Below are positions 8,782-17,870 of a stretch of DNA of 64,000 nt, piece by piece (position 1 is the stretch's first letter; the number at the start of each line of letters is the position of its first letter). Source of the stretch: a bacterium. GTDB lineage: Bacteria > Desulfobacterota > Binatia > HRBIN30 > CADEER01. The position numbers were made by a program, and so were the translations under genes. The notes under the pieces were generated by a model. It was given only the letters and a program-made list of their open reading frames with translations. It was not told where the DNA came from and did no database searches. The stretch spans positions 248,001-312,000 of the forward strand of contig JAHBUY010000004.1 in the NCBI GenBank assembly GCA_019637795.1, given 5' to 3'.

Positions 8782-8800
8782 GGGGCTCCCTTCCACGGCG

Positions 8801-9655
8801 TCAGGCGTTGGATGCGGTGAGGATGGCGTTGTCGATGAGCCGCGTCCGGCCGATGAACACGGCCAGCGCCAGCAGGGCCCGGTCGGCGATGCGGGTGATC
8901 GGCTCGAGGCTGTCGCTGTCGACCAGCGCGACGTAGTCGACCCGCGCCGCCGGCTCGGCGTCGAGCACCGCGCGGGCGGCCGCGACGACGGCCGCGGCGT
9001 CGCGCGCCCCGTCCGCGACGACCTGGCGCGCCGCGGCAAGTGCGCGCGGGAGACAGCGCGCCGCCAGCCGCTCGCTCTGCGACAGATAGGCGTTGCGCGA
9101 GCTCATGGCGACGCCGTCCGGCTCGCGCACGATCGGCGCGCCGACGACCTCGATGCCGGTGTCGAGATCACTCGCCATGCGGCGGATCACCGCGAGCTGC
9201 TGGAAATCCTTCTCGCCGAACACCGCGACGTGCGGCTTGACGGCGTTGAACAGCTTGCTGACGACGGTGGTGACGCCGCGGAAGTGCCCGGGGCGCGACG
9301 CGCCGCAGAGCCCGGCGCTCACCCGGGTCACCGCCACCTCGGTCTGGAAGCCGGCCGGATACATCTCGGCCGCCGTCGGCAGGTAGAGGACGTCGACGCC
9401 AGCGGCCCGCACCGCCTCGCGGTCGCGCGGCAGGTCGCGCGGGTAGCGGTCGAGGTCTTCGTTGGCGCCGAACTGCAGCGGATTGACGAAGATGGATGCC
9501 ACGCAGGTCTCGGCCCGCCGTCGCGCCTCCGCCACCAGGCTGAGATGGCCGGCGTGCAGGTAGCCCATCGTCGGCACCAGACCGATGCGGCGCCCCGCGC
9601 TGCGCGTGCCATCGGACCAGGCGCGCATCGCGGCGGCGGTGGTGATCTCCCGCAT
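8801..9655 (-). CDS. panC: Pantothenate synthetase (pantoate-beta-alanine ligase)
   Basis: PanC condenses pantoate and beta-alanine with ATP, via pantoyl-adenylate, in the cytoplasm. The 284-residue product has the HIGH-like nucleotide motif [43 protein letters not shown] and the KMSKS-like MSSRNAYLS. It starts with ATG 9655, 3 bases after the panB stop, and is followed by panD, which supplies its beta-alanine substrate. Confidence 0.96.
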   Translation of the reverse strand: MREITTAAAMRAWSDGTRSAGRRIGLVPTMGYLHAGHLSLVAEARRRAETCVASIFVNPLQFGANEDLDRYPRDLPRDREAVRAAGVDVLYLPTAAEMYPAGFQTEVAVTRVSAGLCGASRPGHFRGVTTVVSKLFNAVKPHVAVFGEKDFQQLAVIRRMASDLDTGIEVVGAPIVREPDGVAMSSRNAYLSQSERLAARCLPRALAAARQVVADGARDAAAVVAAARAVLDAEPAARVDYVALVDSDSLEPITRIADRALLALAVFIGRTRLIDNAILTASNA

Positions 9656-9658
9656 GCC

Positions 9659-10516
9659 TCAGCTCTTCCCGGCCACTTCCTTGGCCGGGACCGTCGCCAG
9701 CGAGCGGAAGCTGTGCTCGACGCCCGGGAAGGCGCGCTCGCGCACGTCCGCGGCGTAGGCGCTGACGGCGTCGCGCGCCGCCGACCACAGATCGGCGTAG
9801 CGCTGGGCGAAGCGCGGTGACGGCCGGTCGCTGAGCCCCAGTACGTCGTGCAGGACCAGGATCTGTCCATCGCATTCGGCGCCGGCGCCGATGCCGATGG
9901 TGGGGATCGACAGTCGCTCGGTGAGCTCGCCGGCCAGGTCCATCGGGATCCCCTCGAGCACCACCGCGAACGCCCCGGCGGCCTCCACCGCCAGCGCGTC
10001 CTCGATCAGACGCTCGCGCTGCCCTGGCGCCGAGCCGCGGCGGCGGCCCTGGACCTTGTGGCCGCCCATGCGGTGCACCGATTGCGGCGTCAGGCCGATG
10101 TGCCCCATCACCGGGATGTCCACCGCGGCGATGCGGGCGATGGTGTCGGCGACCGCCGAGCCGCCCTCGAGCTTCACCGCCTCGGCGCCCCCCTCCTTGA
10201 TGAGACGGCCGGCGTTGGCGACCGCGTCGAACGGGCTGACCTGATAGGAGAGGAACGGCAGGTCGGCGACCACCAGGGCGCGACGACGAGCCCGCGCCAC
10301 CATGCGGGTGTGGTAGACCATCTCGTCCATGGTCACCGGCAGGGTGGTGTCGAAGCCCTGCACCACCATGCCGAGCGAGTCGCCGACCAGGATCAGGTCG
10401 ACGCCCGCCTCATCGGCGATGCGGGCAAAGGGATGATCGTACGCCGTGAGGGCGACGATCGGCCGGCCAGTGGCCTTGGCCTTGACGATCTCGGGAACGG
10501 TTACTTTCTGCTCCAT
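9659..10516 (-). CDS. panB: 3-methyl-2-oxobutanoate hydroxymethyltransferase
   Basis: PanB transfers a hydroxymethyl group from methylene-tetrahydrofolate to ketoisovalerate, the first step to pantothenate and a branch from the valine pathway. The 285-residue product has [18 protein letters not shown], the metal-binding [34 protein letters not shown] and [17 protein letters not shown]. First gene of the pan operon. Its Shine-Dalgarno GGAGGG (10524-10529) lies in the 3' arm of a perfect 9-base-pair hairpin. A deoxynucleoside kinase gene lies 168 bases upstream on the same strand, an order also seen in other bacteria. Confidence 0.96.
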   Translation of the reverse strand: MEQKVTVPEIVKAKATGRPIVALTAYDHPFARIADEAGVDLILVGDSLGMVVQGFDTTLPVTMDEMVYHTRMVARARRRALVVADLPFLSYQVSPFDAVANAGRLIKEGGAEAVKLEGGSAVADTIARIAAVDIPVMGHIGLTPQSVHRMGGHKVQGRRRGSAPGQRERLIEDALAVEAAGAFAVVLEGIPMDLAGELTERLSIPTIGIGAGAECDGQILVLHDVLGLSDRPSPRFAQRYADLWSAARDAVSAYAADVRERAFPGVEHSFRSLATVPAKEVAGKS

Positions 10517-10521
10517 GCGAA

Positions 10522-10550
10522 AGCCCTCCGAGACCGAGTGCCGGAGGGCT
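10522..10550 (-). promoter_or_regulatory. Hairpin enclosing the panB ribosome binding site
   Basis: On the minus strand AGCCCTCCG (10550-10542) and CGGAGGGCT (10530-10522) form a perfect 9-base-pair stem with an 11-base loop. The 3' arm contains GGAGGG, placed 7 bases before the panB ATG. The fold would block ribosome access. No T-run follows, so a terminator is less likely. The regulator, if any, is unknown. Confidence 0.5.
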
Positions 10551-10684
10551 GTCGGGAGCGTGGTCGGCGATCGACGCGCCGCTGGTCCGTCTCGAGCACC
10601 GGTGAGTCGGGTTCCTGTTCCCGCTCGGCTCGATTCGGGGCGTGACGACGATCAGGGCCCGAAGTGCCGTCCGTCTCGGTCCAG

Positions 10685-11326
10685 TCATCTGGATCCAAGC
10701 GGTATGTAGTGCTGTACGCCTTGTCCCATCTCGCGGATCTCGCGGATCAGGTCCGCGGTCTCCTCCGAGTGCGCGACGAAGTCGATCTCGGAGCAGTTCA
10801 CCACCAGAAGGGGCGTGTCCTCATAGTGAAAGAAAAAGTCCTTGTACGCCTCCGCGATGCGCCGGACGTATTCCGGCGTCACCTGCCGTTCGTAATCGCG
10901 CGACCGCTTCTTGAGCCGAGCCATAAGCACATCCGGCCTGGCTTGCAAGTACACCACCAGATCGGGCTTCGGAATGCGAGCCCCGAGGAGATGGTAGAGC
11001 TGCCGATACAGGGCGAGCTCGTCGGAGTCGAGGTTGATCTGGGCGAACAGGTGGTCCTTGGCGAAGAGGTAATCGGCCACCAGGCTCTGGTGGAAGAGCT
11101 CCTGCTGCGCCAGCTCCTGCTGCTGTCGGAAGCGCGTCAGCAGGAAGAACATCTGGGCCTGGAAGGCGTACTTGTCGGGCTCGTCGTAGAAGCGGCGCAG
11201 GAAGGGGTTGTCATCGACCTGCTCAAGGACGGCGCGCGCCTGCCACTCCTCGGCGAGCAGGCGGGCCAGCGTCGTCTTGCCTACTCCGATCGGGCCCTCG
11301 ACGACGATGTACCGGGTCTTGCTCAC
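10685..11326 (-). CDS. Deoxynucleoside kinase
   Basis: A 213-residue P-loop kinase of the deoxyadenosine/deoxyguanosine kinase group that phosphorylates salvaged deoxynucleosides. It has the Walker A GPIGVGKTTLA, VDDNPFLRRFYDEP, the QAQMFFLLTRFRQQ helix, and KPDLVVYLQARPDVLMARLKKRSRDYE with the substrate and lid residues. GTG 11326 has GGGGAGG just upstream. Base specificity cannot be told. It is divergent from nagZ and probably transcribed ahead of the pan operon. Confidence 0.9.
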   Translation of the reverse strand: MSKTRYIVVEGPIGVGKTTLARLLAEEWQARAVLEQVDDNPFLRRFYDEPDKYAFQAQMFFLLTRFRQQQELAQQELFHQSLVADYLFAKDHLFAQINLDSDELALYRQLYHLLGARIPKPDLVVYLQARPDVLMARLKKRSRDYERQVTPEYVRRIAEAYKDFFFHYEDTPLLVVNCSEIDFVAHSEETADLIREIREMGQGVQHYIPLGSR

Positions 11327-11487
11327 CGCCTCCCCGCTTGACGGCGCGCGAGTATCACGGCCCTTCCGGCGAGTCTAGCTGGCGCGGCGCCGGTGTCGCG
11401 CCGCAGCCTTCGGAGCGCGGCGAATCGGGCGTTGATTCGCCGCGCCGGCGGATCTGCTACACGCTTCCGGTGCAGGAGGCGGGCGAG

Positions 11488-12516
11488 ATGGCCGGGCGGG
11501 TGATCGCGGTCGGCATCGATGGCGTGACGCTCGACCGTGAGACGCGCCGCGTGCTCGAACGGCTCCGGCCCGGCGTCGTGATCCTCTTCCGCCGCAACAT
11601 TGCCGATCCCGAACAGATGCGGACATTGGCCGCGGCACTGCAACGCCTGCCCTCGCGACCGCTGGTGGCGATCGACCAGGAGGGCGGCCGGGTGACGCGC
11701 CTCGCGCCGCCGTTCACCGCGTTTCCGTCGGCGGCGGAGGTGGGCCGCGCCGGGGTGGCGGCCGCGCGCGCCGTCGGCGAGGCGATCGGACGCGAGCTCG
11801 CCAGCGCCGGCGTCGACATCGACTTCGCGCCGGTGCTCGACGTCGCGGCGAGCGAGGGATCCGTCGTCGGCGACCGCGCCTTTGGCAGCGATCCGGCGCG
11901 GGTGGCAGCGACTGGTCTCGCCTTCGCCGCCGGGATGCAGGACGCGGGCGTCCTGCCCTGCGGCAAGCACTTCCCCGGGCAGGGCGCGACCGGCGAGGAC
12001 GCGCACCGCACCCGGCCGGTGGTGCGGCGAGGGTGCGACGAGCTGTCGGCCGTCGACCTGTTGCCATTTCGCGCCGCCGTGCGCGCCGGGCTGCCGATGT
12101 TGATGGCGGCGCACGTCCTCTATCCGGCGCTCGATCCCGATCGCATCGCGAGCCTCTCGCCGCGCATCGCCGGCGAGCTGCTGCGCCGCGAGCTGGGATT
12201 TCGCGGCGTGTTGTGGAGCGACGATCTCACCATGCGCGCGGTGACCAACGAGCGGGCGGCGGCGGATGCCGCCGTCGCCGCGATCGCCGCCGGCGTCGAC
12301 GGGGTCCTGATCTGTCACGACCTCGACCAGGCGCTGCGTGCGGCGGAACGACTGGTCGGCGAGATCCCACTCGCGCGCCTGGGGGAAGCGGCGAAGCGGG
12401 TGGCCGCGCTGCCGGCACCGCGTCGGCGACGGATTCGCCGCCTCGCCCTGCCGGCGCCGGCCCATCAGGCGCTGGCGGACGAGGTCCGCGCCATGGCGGC
12501 CGCCAATCGCGACTGA
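11488..12516 (+). CDS. nagZ: Beta-N-acetylhexosaminidase, glycoside hydrolase family 3 (NagZ-like)
   Basis: NagZ releases N-acetylglucosamine from muropeptides during cytoplasmic peptidoglycan recycling. The 342-residue product has LVAIDQEGGRVTRL, VDIDFAPVLDV, the diagnostic loop CGKHFPGQGATGEDAHRTRP with the catalytic-loop His, and SDDLTMRAV with the nucleophilic Asp. No signal peptide is seen. ATG 11488 is chosen because GGAGG lies 9 bases upstream; the frame is open for 150 bases before it. smpB follows after 15 bases. Confidence 0.92.
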   Translation: MAGRVIAVGIDGVTLDRETRRVLERLRPGVVILFRRNIADPEQMRTLAAALQRLPSRPLVAIDQEGGRVTRLAPPFTAFPSAAEVGRAGVAAARAVGEAIGRELASAGVDIDFAPVLDVAASEGSVVGDRAFGSDPARVAATGLAFAAGMQDAGVLPCGKHFPGQGATGEDAHRTRPVVRRGCDELSAVDLLPFRAAVRAGLPMLMAAHVLYPALDPDRIASLSPRIAGELLRRELGFRGVLWSDDLTMRAVTNERAAADAAVAAIAAGVDGVLICHDLDQALRAAERLVGEIPLARLGEAAKRVAALPAPRRRRIRRLALPAPAHQALADEVRAMAAANRD

Positions 12517-12531
12517 TAGCGTCGGCGGATC

Positions 12532-13005
12532 GTGAGCTCGGACAAGAATCGCGACCGCGACATCGCGGTCAACCGCCGCGCCCGGCACGAGTTCCTGATC
12601 GAGGAGACGGTCGAGGCCGGCGTCGCACTGATGGGCAGCGAGGTGAAGGCGCTGCGCGAGGGAAAGGCCAATCTGAAGGACAGCTTCGCCCGCGTCGAGA
12701 ACGGCGAGGTATGGTTGTGGAACGCCCACATCAGCCCGTACGGACCGGCATCGCAGTTCGGACACGAGCCGACGCGGACCCGCAAGCTGCTGCTGCACCG
12801 CGGCGAGATCGAACGCCTGCACGGCAAGGTCAAGGAACGCGGACTGACGCTGGTGCCGCTGCGCCTCTACTTCAAGAACGGGCGCGCCAAGGTCGAGCTG
12901 GCGCTGGGGCGCGGCAAGAAACAGCACGACAAGCGCGAAGCGATCCGCGATCGCGAGCAGCGGCGCGAGATCGACCGCGCGCTGTCGCTCCGTCGGCGAT
13001 CGTAG
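12532..13005 (+). CDS. smpB: SsrA-binding protein
   Basis: SmpB delivers tmRNA to stalled ribosomes in trans-translation. The 157-residue product shows IAVNRRARHEFLIEETVEAGVAL in two pieces of conserved core, GSEVKALREGKANLKDSF, LYFKNGRAKVELALGRGKKQHDKRE split across the C-terminal half, and the basic tail. GTG 12532 starts 15 bases after nagZ. No tmRNA gene (ssrA) was recognised next to it. It ends 6 bases from the convergent barrel gene. Confidence 0.96.
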   Translation: MSSDKNRDRDIAVNRRARHEFLIEETVEAGVALMGSEVKALREGKANLKDSFARVENGEVWLWNAHISPYGPASQFGHEPTRTRKLLLHRGEIERLHGKVKERGLTLVPLRLYFKNGRAKVELALGRGKKQHDKREAIRDREQRREIDRALSLRRRS

Positions 13006-13011
13006 CGCGCC

Positions 13012-14511
13012 TCACAGCAGGTAGCGGAGCCAGACGAACGCCTCGTCGTTGTCCTTGTACTGGCCGATGACGGTGTTCTGGCTGCCGGCGATGAACAGAT
13101 AGCCGACCCGAGCATCGAAGCGCCCCCAGAAACGGTAGTCGACGCGCGGCATCAGCAGCGTGTAGCCGCTCTCGAACCCCTGGATGCCGATGAGCTGCAC
13201 GGTCAGGTCGTCGTGCAGGAAGTTGCCGCGCAGGTTGGCGCTGAGCACGGTGTCGACGTTGCGGATCAGCAGATCGACGTCGTTGTTGAGAATGTCGGTC
13301 TGATTGATCTGCAGCAGGAAGACATAGTCCGACCAGGTGTAATCGGCGCCCACGCCCCAGTCGAAGGCGCTGCGCACCTCGTACGACTGGGGCAAACGCA
13401 CCTCGGCAGGCGAGTGCCCGGCGGCGAGCTGCCGCAGGGCGTCCACGATCGCCGGGGTGAGCTGGGATGGATTGCTGACCAGGGTTCGCAGGTCGCGACT
13501 GAAGGGCCGGCCGCTGACGAACGCCGCTTCGGCGCGGAAGGTGAAGCGGTCCCAGGCGTACGCCGCGTCGCCTCCCCAGAGGTCGATGTGATGGAAGACC
13601 GGATAGAGGCGCGTCGTCGCGGCGACGTTCTGCACGTAGGGCGGCATCGACAGCGGCTCACCCGTCGCCTCGGCGGTCAGCAGGAAAGCCGGGCGATTGT
13701 CGAAGCCGTGGTAGTAGTAGGCGGCGTAGTCGACGCCAGCGGTGAACGCGGAAGCGCGTGCCGCGTAGCCGCAGTTGTCGAGCTGGAAGCTGGGCGGCGG
13801 ACTGTTCACGACGTGGAAGCCGACGGGCACCGACCGCATCAGCGGCGCGACGGGAAACTGCGAGGGCGGCGTGCCCGCTGGTGGATACCAGCGCTCGCCG
13901 GGCAGCGGGAACCAGTATGGAAAGTACTGCGGAATCCACACCAGGGTCAGCCGCGCCTCCTCCGGCGTCCAGCGATTGCGCGGCAGGTAGTAGGAGCCCT
14001 CGACCGCCGGGACGCCGATCTTGCGCTCGTCCTCGTCGAGGAGGAACGGGTCGCTGTAGCGCTCGGTGTTCAGCACGTCGACCGGCTGCACGCGGTCGAG
14101 CTTGCCCCAGGCGAATTTCTGGATGCCGGCCCGCAGCTCCAGCGCGTCGAGCGCCAGCTCGGCGAACGCTTCCTCGAAGGTGACCGACGGCGAGACGCTC
14201 TGGAACACGGACCGGTAGCTGTAGATGCCCGCCTTGGTGCGCTCCGTCGTCGGGCCGCCGTTCTGGAAGTTGAACGTCGCGTCGAAGGTGAGCGACGGCA
14301 GCGGGGCGTACTTGCTGCGCAGCCAGAGTTGCTGGAGGTTGCGGTCGTCGGGGGTCGACTGATTCACCGGCACGCCCTGCCGGTCCATCAACCAGCCGCT
14401 GACGTCGAAGGGCTTGCCGGCGAGCGTGAGCTCGAGCCCTGCTCCCCGCGCACAGGCGAGCATCAGGACAACCAGCGCACCGCCCAACCGGACGGCCCAG
14501 CGGCGGTACAC
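13012..14511 (-). CDS. Predicted outer-membrane beta-barrel protein, DUF1302-like
   Basis: A 499-residue secreted protein. The N-terminus has a hydrophobic signal (LGGALVVLMLACARGAG). The body is rich in alternating aromatic and polar residues and includes RAGIQKFAWGKLDRVQPVDV and LTLVWIPQYFPYWF, patterns like those of DUF1302 barrels. It ends in WLRYLL, as expected for a barrel C-terminus. GTG 14511 is preferred because GGGAGG precedes it; the frame is open to TTG 14559. The role is unknown; DUF1302 proteins often sit near hydrophobic-compound transport genes. No such partner is adjacent. Confidence 0.7.
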   Translation of the reverse strand: MYRRWAVRLGGALVVLMLACARGAGLELTLAGKPFDVSGWLMDRQGVPVNQSTPDDRNLQQLWLRSKYAPLPSLTFDATFNFQNGGPTTERTKAGIYSYRSVFQSVSPSVTFEEAFAELALDALELRAGIQKFAWGKLDRVQPVDVLNTERYSDPFLLDEDERKIGVPAVEGSYYLPRNRWTPEEARLTLVWIPQYFPYWFPLPGERWYPPAGTPPSQFPVAPLMRSVPVGFHVVNSPPPSFQLDNCGYAARASAFTAGVDYAAYYYHGFDNRPAFLLTAEATGEPLSMPPYVQNVAATTRLYPVFHHIDLWGGDAAYAWDRFTFRAEAAFVSGRPFSRDLRTLVSNPSQLTPAIVDALRQLAAGHSPAEVRLPQSYEVRSAFDWGVGADYTWSDYVFLLQINQTDILNNDVDLLIRNVDTVLSANLRGNFLHDDLTVQLIGIQGFESGYTLLMPRVDYRFWGRFDARVGYLFIAGSQNTVIGQYKDNDEAFVWLRYLL

Positions 14512-14603
14512 CACTCCCTCCCGGCGCCGCTCATAACTTGAACGCGAGGCGCGGCGCAATTAGGACTGCGCCTGAGGCGGTCGCCTCGACGAGGAGGTCT
14601 TCC

Positions 14604-14849
14604 ATGAGCAGCCCCGATCTGTTGAGCCAGGCGCTCGACAAGGACATCGCCTTCGCCCACCAACGCTTCGTCGAGGCCATGGAGGCGCGCCTGCCGGACC
14701 TCGAGATGACGTCCAAGGAGCGCTACTTCGCCGTCCTCACGCTGCTCGTCGGCAAGCTGGAAGCGCGCGAGAAGTCGATGCGCGAGGTGCTGGTCGAGAT
14801 GATGGCGGAGGCCAGCCGACACCTCATGGAAGAGATGAGCGCCCGCTGA
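14604..14849 (+). CDS. Small helical protein of unknown function
   Basis: An 81-residue product with no signal peptide, no cysteine and strong helical, possibly coiled-coil character (RFVEAMEARLPDLEMTSKE, then KLEAREKSMREVLVEMM). ATG 14604 has GGAGG 7 bases upstream, which makes it a convincing small gene. It is divergent from the barrel gene, so it may share control with it. I do not recognise the family. Confidence 0.65.
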   Translation: MSSPDLLSQALDKDIAFAHQRFVEAMEARLPDLEMTSKERYFAVLTLLVGKLEAREKSMREVLVEMMAEASRHLMEEMSAR

Positions 14850-14864
14850 CGCGACCGCCTGCCC

Positions 14865-15035
14865 TCACGGCGTCGCGGTCGACGTCGGTTGCGACGTGCT
14901 GGTCACCGGGATGTCGCCGGGAAAGATCAGGTCGTCGCTGCCGCAGGCGCCGACGGCGAGGACCAGGGCCAACAGGGCGAGGGCGCCGCACAACGCGATC
15001 CAGTCGGACAAGCGGCCGCGGGGGGTGAGGGTCAT
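14865..15035 (-). CDS. Very small lipoprotein
   Basis: A 56-residue product with a basic N-terminus, a hydrophobic stretch (IALCGALALLALVLAVGAC) and a lipobox ending at Cys34. This leaves a mature peptide of only about 23 residues (CGSDDLIFPGDIPV, then a Ser/Thr/Pro tail ending in TATP). ATG 15035 has GGAAGG a few bases upstream. It starts 12 bases after the stop of the M24 peptidase gene and may be co-transcribed with it. The function is unknown; it could be a short membrane-anchored tether. Confidence 0.6.
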   Translation of the reverse strand: MTLTPRGRLSDWIALCGALALLALVLAVGACGSDDLIFPGDIPVTSTSQPTSTATP

Positions 15036-15047
15036 GTCGCCTTCCAA

Positions 15048-16238
15048 TCACAGCGCCCGTCGCTCGCCAAGAATGGCAACGACGGCGGTTTGAACGGGCT
15101 CCCCGGTCACCACAGCGGTGCGCCCGTCGATGAAGACGTTGAGCTCGCTGCGGACGCCGAACTCGCCCGCGAGGTAGATCCCGGGCTCGATCGAGAAGCA
15201 CGTCCCCGGCAGGAGCCGGCGCGTGTCCGGGGTCTCGAACCCGTCGATGTTGGCGCCGGTGCCGTGCACCTCGACGCCGATCGAGTGTCCGGTTCGGTGC
15301 ACGAATCGGGCCCCGTAGCCGGCGCCGTCGATGACGGCACGAACGGCCCGATCGACGTCGCAGCCGCGTAGCGGCCCGCCGTCACCGACGCCCGCGCGCA
15401 CCGCCGCGACGCCGGCGTCGCGCGCCCGGCGCACGACCTCGAACACCGCGGCGTGGCGCGGCGGCACCTGGTCACCGACGAATCCCGTCCAGGTGATGTC
15501 GGCGTACATTCCGTCGGGCTCCTTGGCCCACAGGTCGATGAGGACGAAGGTCCCCGCGTCCAGCGGCGCGCCGCCCGCCGGCGTCTCGTAGTGCGGGTCG
15601 GCGCTGTGCGCGTCGGCGGCGACGATCGGCGGGTGATGCGTCACCAACCCCCGGGCCGCGAACCCGTCGAGCAGAAAGCGCTGGATCTCGCCCTCGCTGG
15701 CGGGACGGCCGGCGCGGCAGCGGGCCGCGATCTCGGCGAAGGCACTGTCCACCAGCGCCCGTACGGCCTGCGCGGCGCGCAGGTGACTGGCATACTGCGC
15801 GGTGCTCCACACCGCCTCCACGCGCTGCACCAGATCGGCGGAGGTGCACACCGCGACGCCCGCCTCGCGCACCAGCTCGACGGTTCCCGCATCGACCAGC
15901 GACACGTACGGCACCTCGGCGCGCGGCGAGTATTGCATCGCAACCCGGCCGAGGCCGGCCAGCATGGTCGCCAGGCCACTCCGGAGCTCCGCCCAGGTGC
16001 GATAGACGCGCATCGTCCCCGGCAGGCCCTGCAGCGCGTTGGCTTCGACCGCCGACACCAGGCCGCGCGGCTCGCCGACCGCCGGTACGCAGTAGAACCA
16101 GCGCCGGGTCGCCATGCGCTCGCCGAGCCCGAGGATGCGGCGTCCGACCGGGTCGCTGCCGCGGAAATCGTAGAAGAGCCAGGCGTCGATCGCCTCCTCG
16201 GCCAGCGCCGCCTGCAGAGCGGTCGGGCGATCCTGCAT
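15048..16238 (-). CDS. M24-family metallopeptidase (Xaa-Pro aminopeptidase-like)
   Basis: A 396-residue cytoplasmic protein with the creatinase/prolidase layout: an N-terminal domain to about residue 160 and a C-terminal 'pita-bread' domain. The expected metal ligands are visible in FVLIDLWAKEPDGMYADITWTG (two Asp, read in pieces), HRTGHSIGVEVHG (His), SIEPGIYL (Glu) and GVRSELNVF (Glu). Family members cleave Xaa-Pro bonds or act on related substrates. It is divergent from the MBL-fold gene and is followed by the small lipoprotein. Confidence 0.87.
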   Translation of the reverse strand: MQDRPTALQAALAEEAIDAWLFYDFRGSDPVGRRILGLGERMATRRWFYCVPAVGEPRGLVSAVEANALQGLPGTMRVYRTWAELRSGLATMLAGLGRVAMQYSPRAEVPYVSLVDAGTVELVREAGVAVCTSADLVQRVEAVWSTAQYASHLRAAQAVRALVDSAFAEIAARCRAGRPASEGEIQRFLLDGFAARGLVTHHPPIVAADAHSADPHYETPAGGAPLDAGTFVLIDLWAKEPDGMYADITWTGFVGDQVPPRHAAVFEVVRRARDAGVAAVRAGVGDGGPLRGCDVDRAVRAVIDGAGYGARFVHRTGHSIGVEVHGTGANIDGFETPDTRRLLPGTCFSIEPGIYLAGEFGVRSELNVFIDGRTAVVTGEPVQTAVVAILGERRAL

Positions 16239-16345
16239 CTGGTCACGCTACCCGATGCCCAATCCAGGGTCCAATTGCGACGCCGGGGACCGGCTGGTTC
16301 GAGCACGAGATCCGCGGTAGCCTCGCCGGCGCGCGCCGATCCGCC

Positions 16346-17365
16346 ATGGCCACCGCCTTCGCCCCCCGCCTGCTCAATCCGCCGTTCGGCGACCCCGGTC
16401 TGTACGTCGCGCTCAAACACCAGGGCCGGGCGCTGCTGTTCGATCTCGGCCGCATCGACCGCCAGCCGGCGGCGGCGCTGCTGAAGATCACCCACGTGTT
16501 CGTGTCGCACACGCACATGGATCACTTCATCGGCTTCGACCACCTGCTGCGCGTCTTTCTCGCGCGCGAGCTCCACCTGGAGCTGTTCGGGCCGCCCGGC
16601 ATCATCGCCAACGTGCGCGGCAAGCTCGCCGGCTACACGTGGAACCTCATCGAGAGCTACCCCTTCACGCTGACCGTGCACGAGGTCGGCACCGAACGCA
16701 TCGAGGCCGTGCACCTGCCGGCGCGGACCGCATTCGCGCCCGAGCCGTTGCCGACGCGGCCCTTCACCGGCGCCTTGGTGGACACGCCGCAATTCACGGT
16801 CGCCACCACCCACCTGGATCATCGCATCCCCTGCCTCGGCTTCGCCGTCGCCGAGAAGACCCGCCTCAACGTGCGGCCGGAGCGGCTGACGGCGCTCGGC
16901 GTGCCGCCGGGGCGGTGGTTGAACGCGTTGAAGGAGGGCGTGCGCCGGGGCCTACCGGACGAGACGCCGATCGACGCGGAATGGCGCGGCCCCGACGGCC
17001 CGCAGACGCGGCGCTTCACGCTCGGCGCGCTGCGCGACGCACTGCTGGTCGAGACGCGCGGCCAGAAGATCGCCTACGTGGTGGACACCCTCTTCAGCCG
17101 CTCCAACCTCGAACGCATCAGCCGCCTGGCACGCGATGCCGACGTGTTCTTCTGCGAGTCGCTCTTCCTCGACGCCGATCGCGACCAGGCGTCGAGGCGC
17201 TACCACCTCACCGCCCGCCAGGCCGGCTCCCTGGCGCGCGCCGCCGGCGCGGCGCGCCTGGAGACGTTTCACTTCTCGTCGCGCTACGACCGCAACCCGG
17301 CGCCGCTGCGCGCCGAGGCGCAGGCGGTCTTTCGCGGCGAGGCGCCGGTCGACGAGCCGACGTGA
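16346..17365 (+). CDS. MBL-fold metallohydrolase, ribonuclease Z-like
   Basis: A 339-residue metallo-beta-lactamase-fold protein. The zinc motif is HVFVSHTHMDHFIGFDHLL near residue 55. Later ligands appear in VVDTLFSR and LETFHFSSRYDRNP, the latter close to the tRNase Z His-F-S-x-R-Y element. The middle carries long insertions. This suggests a tRNase Z relative but not necessarily tRNA 3' processing. The stop codon overlaps the GTG start of the following PPOX gene, so the two proteins are probably made together. Confidence 0.8.
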   Translation: MATAFAPRLLNPPFGDPGLYVALKHQGRALLFDLGRIDRQPAAALLKITHVFVSHTHMDHFIGFDHLLRVFLARELHLELFGPPGIIANVRGKLAGYTWNLIESYPFTLTVHEVGTERIEAVHLPARTAFAPEPLPTRPFTGALVDTPQFTVATTHLDHRIPCLGFAVAEKTRLNVRPERLTALGVPPGRWLNALKEGVRRGLPDETPIDAEWRGPDGPQTRRFTLGALRDALLVETRGQKIAYVVDTLFSRSNLERISRLARDADVFFCESLFLDADRDQASRRYHLTARQAGSLARAAGAARLETFHFSSRYDRNPAPLRAEAQAVFRGEAPVDEPT

Positions 17366-17811
17366 CGCGCGCGCCGCTGAACGACGAGGCGCGCGACTTC
17401 CTCGATCGCCATCACGTCGCGCACCTGGCGACCGCCGACGCCGACGGCGCCCCGCACGTCATCCCGCTCTGCTTCGTCCGCCTCGCCGACCGCCTCTACT
17501 TCGTCGCCGACGACAAGCCGAAACGCGACGGCCCCCGGGCGCTGCGGCGCCTGGCGAACATCGCCGCCAATCCGCGCGCCGCCCTGGTCGTGGACGACTA
17601 CGACGACGATTGGAGCCGCCTCGCCTATCTGCTGCTGGAGCTCGCGGCCTCGGAGGTCGTCGACGGCGCCGAGTACGCCGAGGCGCTCGCGGCGCTGCGC
17701 GCCCGCTACCCGCACTACCGCACCATGCCCCTGGCGCGTGCCACGCATCCCATGGTCCGGCTCGTCCCACGGCGTTGGCACCTCTGGCGCGCCGCTGCCG
17801 CGAGCGGGTGA
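17362..17811 (+). CDS. PPOX-class flavin/F420-binding protein, Rv0121-like
   Basis: A 149-residue split-barrel protein of the pyridoxamine 5'-phosphate oxidase superfamily. It shows RDFLDRHHVAHLATADADG at the N-terminus (19 residues), PHVIPLCFV, YFVADDKPKR and the late HPMVRLVPRRWHLWR. This resembles the TIGR03668-type 'PPOX class probable F420-dependent' group. Whether it uses F420 or FMN cannot be told. GTG 17362 overlaps the stop of the MBL-fold gene in a GTGA arrangement, which fixes the start. Confidence 0.78.
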   Translation: MTRAPLNDEARDFLDRHHVAHLATADADGAPHVIPLCFVRLADRLYFVADDKPKRDGPRALRRLANIAANPRAALVVDDYDDDWSRLAYLLLELAASEVVDGAEYAEALAALRARYPHYRTMPLARATHPMVRLVPRRWHLWRAAAASG

Positions 17812-17870
17812 GTTGCACCGCGGCACGCGCGGAGTATCTAGTGGTGCGCATGCAGCGGGAGGGGTGGGGG

